NCBI GenBank assembly: GCA_019114585.1
Contig: DXFE01000097.1
Coordinates: 1-6,410 of the forward strand
Reading direction: 5' to 3'
DNA length: 6,410 bases
From: Gemmiger_A avium
GTDB lineage: Bacteria; Bacillota; Clostridia; Oscillospirales; Ruminococcaceae
How positions within the stretch are numbered: the first letter of the stretch is position 1; every line of letters begins with the position of its first letter. This document shows, in pieces, positions 6,280 through 6,410 of the stretch. Below the pieces are notes generated by a model. That model did not search any database and was not told where the DNA came from. It was given only the letters and a program-made list of their open reading frames with translations. The position numbers and the translations under genes are program-made.

Positions 6280-6311
6280 AAAAAGCGGGCCGGGATAACT
6301 CCCGGCCCGCT
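6280..6311 (-). terminator. Rho-independent terminator reading leftward, upstream of the transporter
   Basis: Perfect 12-bp arms (6284-6295 and 6300-6311) with a 4-base loop. On the minus strand the GC-rich stem is followed directly by TTTTT (complement of 6280-6284), the form of an intrinsic terminator; on the plus strand no T-tract follows. It would end a minus-strand transcript arriving from beyond the right edge of the window, before the transporter gene begins. It could alternatively act as an attenuator in the transporter's own leader. Confidence 0.8.
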
Positions 6312-6345
6312 CAGACTGTCGAAAATGCATTTTCGACAGTCTGAG
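6310..6345. repeat. Perfect 36-bp palindrome
   Basis: An uninterrupted perfect inverted repeat centred between 6327 and 6328, half-site CTCAGACTGTCGAAAATG. All 18 base pairs match and the symmetry breaks at 6309/6346. It abuts the terminator stem on the left, sharing two bases with it, and a third stem on the right. With no spacer it folds in RNA with at least a 4-base TGCA loop. It may be part of a dispersed intergenic repeat, an extra stem of the terminator array, or a large protein-binding site; sequence alone does not decide. Confidence 0.9.
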
Positions 6346-6347
6346 GC

Positions 6348-6382
6348 CCCGTTTTTCCTGCTTTGTTCGCAGAAAAAACGGG
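6348..6382 (-). repeat. Third stem-loop of the array, fully paired only on the minus strand
   Basis: Arms 6348-6361 and 6369-6382 with a 7-base loop. In plus-strand RNA there is one C-A mismatch (6357/6373); in minus-strand RNA the same position is a U-G wobble, so the 14-bp stem is continuous. This asymmetry, with the U-tract orientation of the first stem, suggests that the functional product is minus-strand RNA. Nothing else recognisable was seen in 6383-6410. Confidence 0.7.
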
Positions 6383-6410
6383 AATATCACAAGTGGGAGA
6401 GGGCCCTGAT

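Noticed and set aside
6235..6390. Extension of the transporter's reading frame by 52 codons upstream of the GTG at 6234
   Set aside because: The extra sequence runs through a terminator and a perfect palindrome, and the GTG at 6234 has a well-spaced GGGAG.

Overview
The window looks like chromosomal DNA from a high-GC anaerobic gut Firmicute of the Oscillospiraceae type (Faecalibacterium / Subdoligranulum / Gemmiger neighbourhood). This is inferred from GC-rich coding DNA with AT-rich intergenic gaps, strong AGGAGG-type ribosome binding sites, sigma-A-like promoters, and the presence of a GGGtGRT-family gene beside a NifU-like scaffold gene. No marker gene fixes the species. There are six protein genes, no RNA genes recognised, no insertion sequence, no CRISPR array and no phage gene.

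Left part (1-3141): a galactose mutarotase-like gene (+) runs convergently into a uroporphyrinogen-decarboxylase-like methyltransferase gene (-), and the two 3' ends overlap by 19 bp with no terminator between them. The methyltransferase-like gene is transcribed divergently from an AraC-family regulator with an N-terminal cupin sensor domain. Each has its own extended -10 promoter in a 165-bp AT-rich gap. The regulator is the natural candidate to control the methyltransferase-like gene, but no corrinoid protein or substrate-specific methyltransferase is present to name the substrate.

Middle part (3142-4990): a perfect 16-bp-stem bidirectional terminator separates the regulator from a compact two-gene operon on the minus strand. 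The operon has a near-consensus promoter (TTGAAA, 17 bp, TATAAT), a NifU/IscU-like scaffold with an unusual cysteine pattern, then after an 18-bp gap the GGGtGRT protein, a strongly conserved family without an assigned function. This pair is the most interesting protein-coding content here: a stand-alone, apparently well-expressed module with no cysteine desulfurase or other Isc/Suf gene beside it.

Right part (4991-6410): an OFA-type major facilitator transporter on the minus strand, starting at a GTG with a good ribosome binding site. Upstream of it is a gene-free stretch of about 175 bp packed with three consecutive inverted repeats, including a perfect 36-bp palindrome. Only the minus-strand reading gives a fully paired third stem and a U-tract after the last stem, so the array probably acts as minus-strand RNA (a terminator array, or the 3' end of a gene or small RNA lying to the right).
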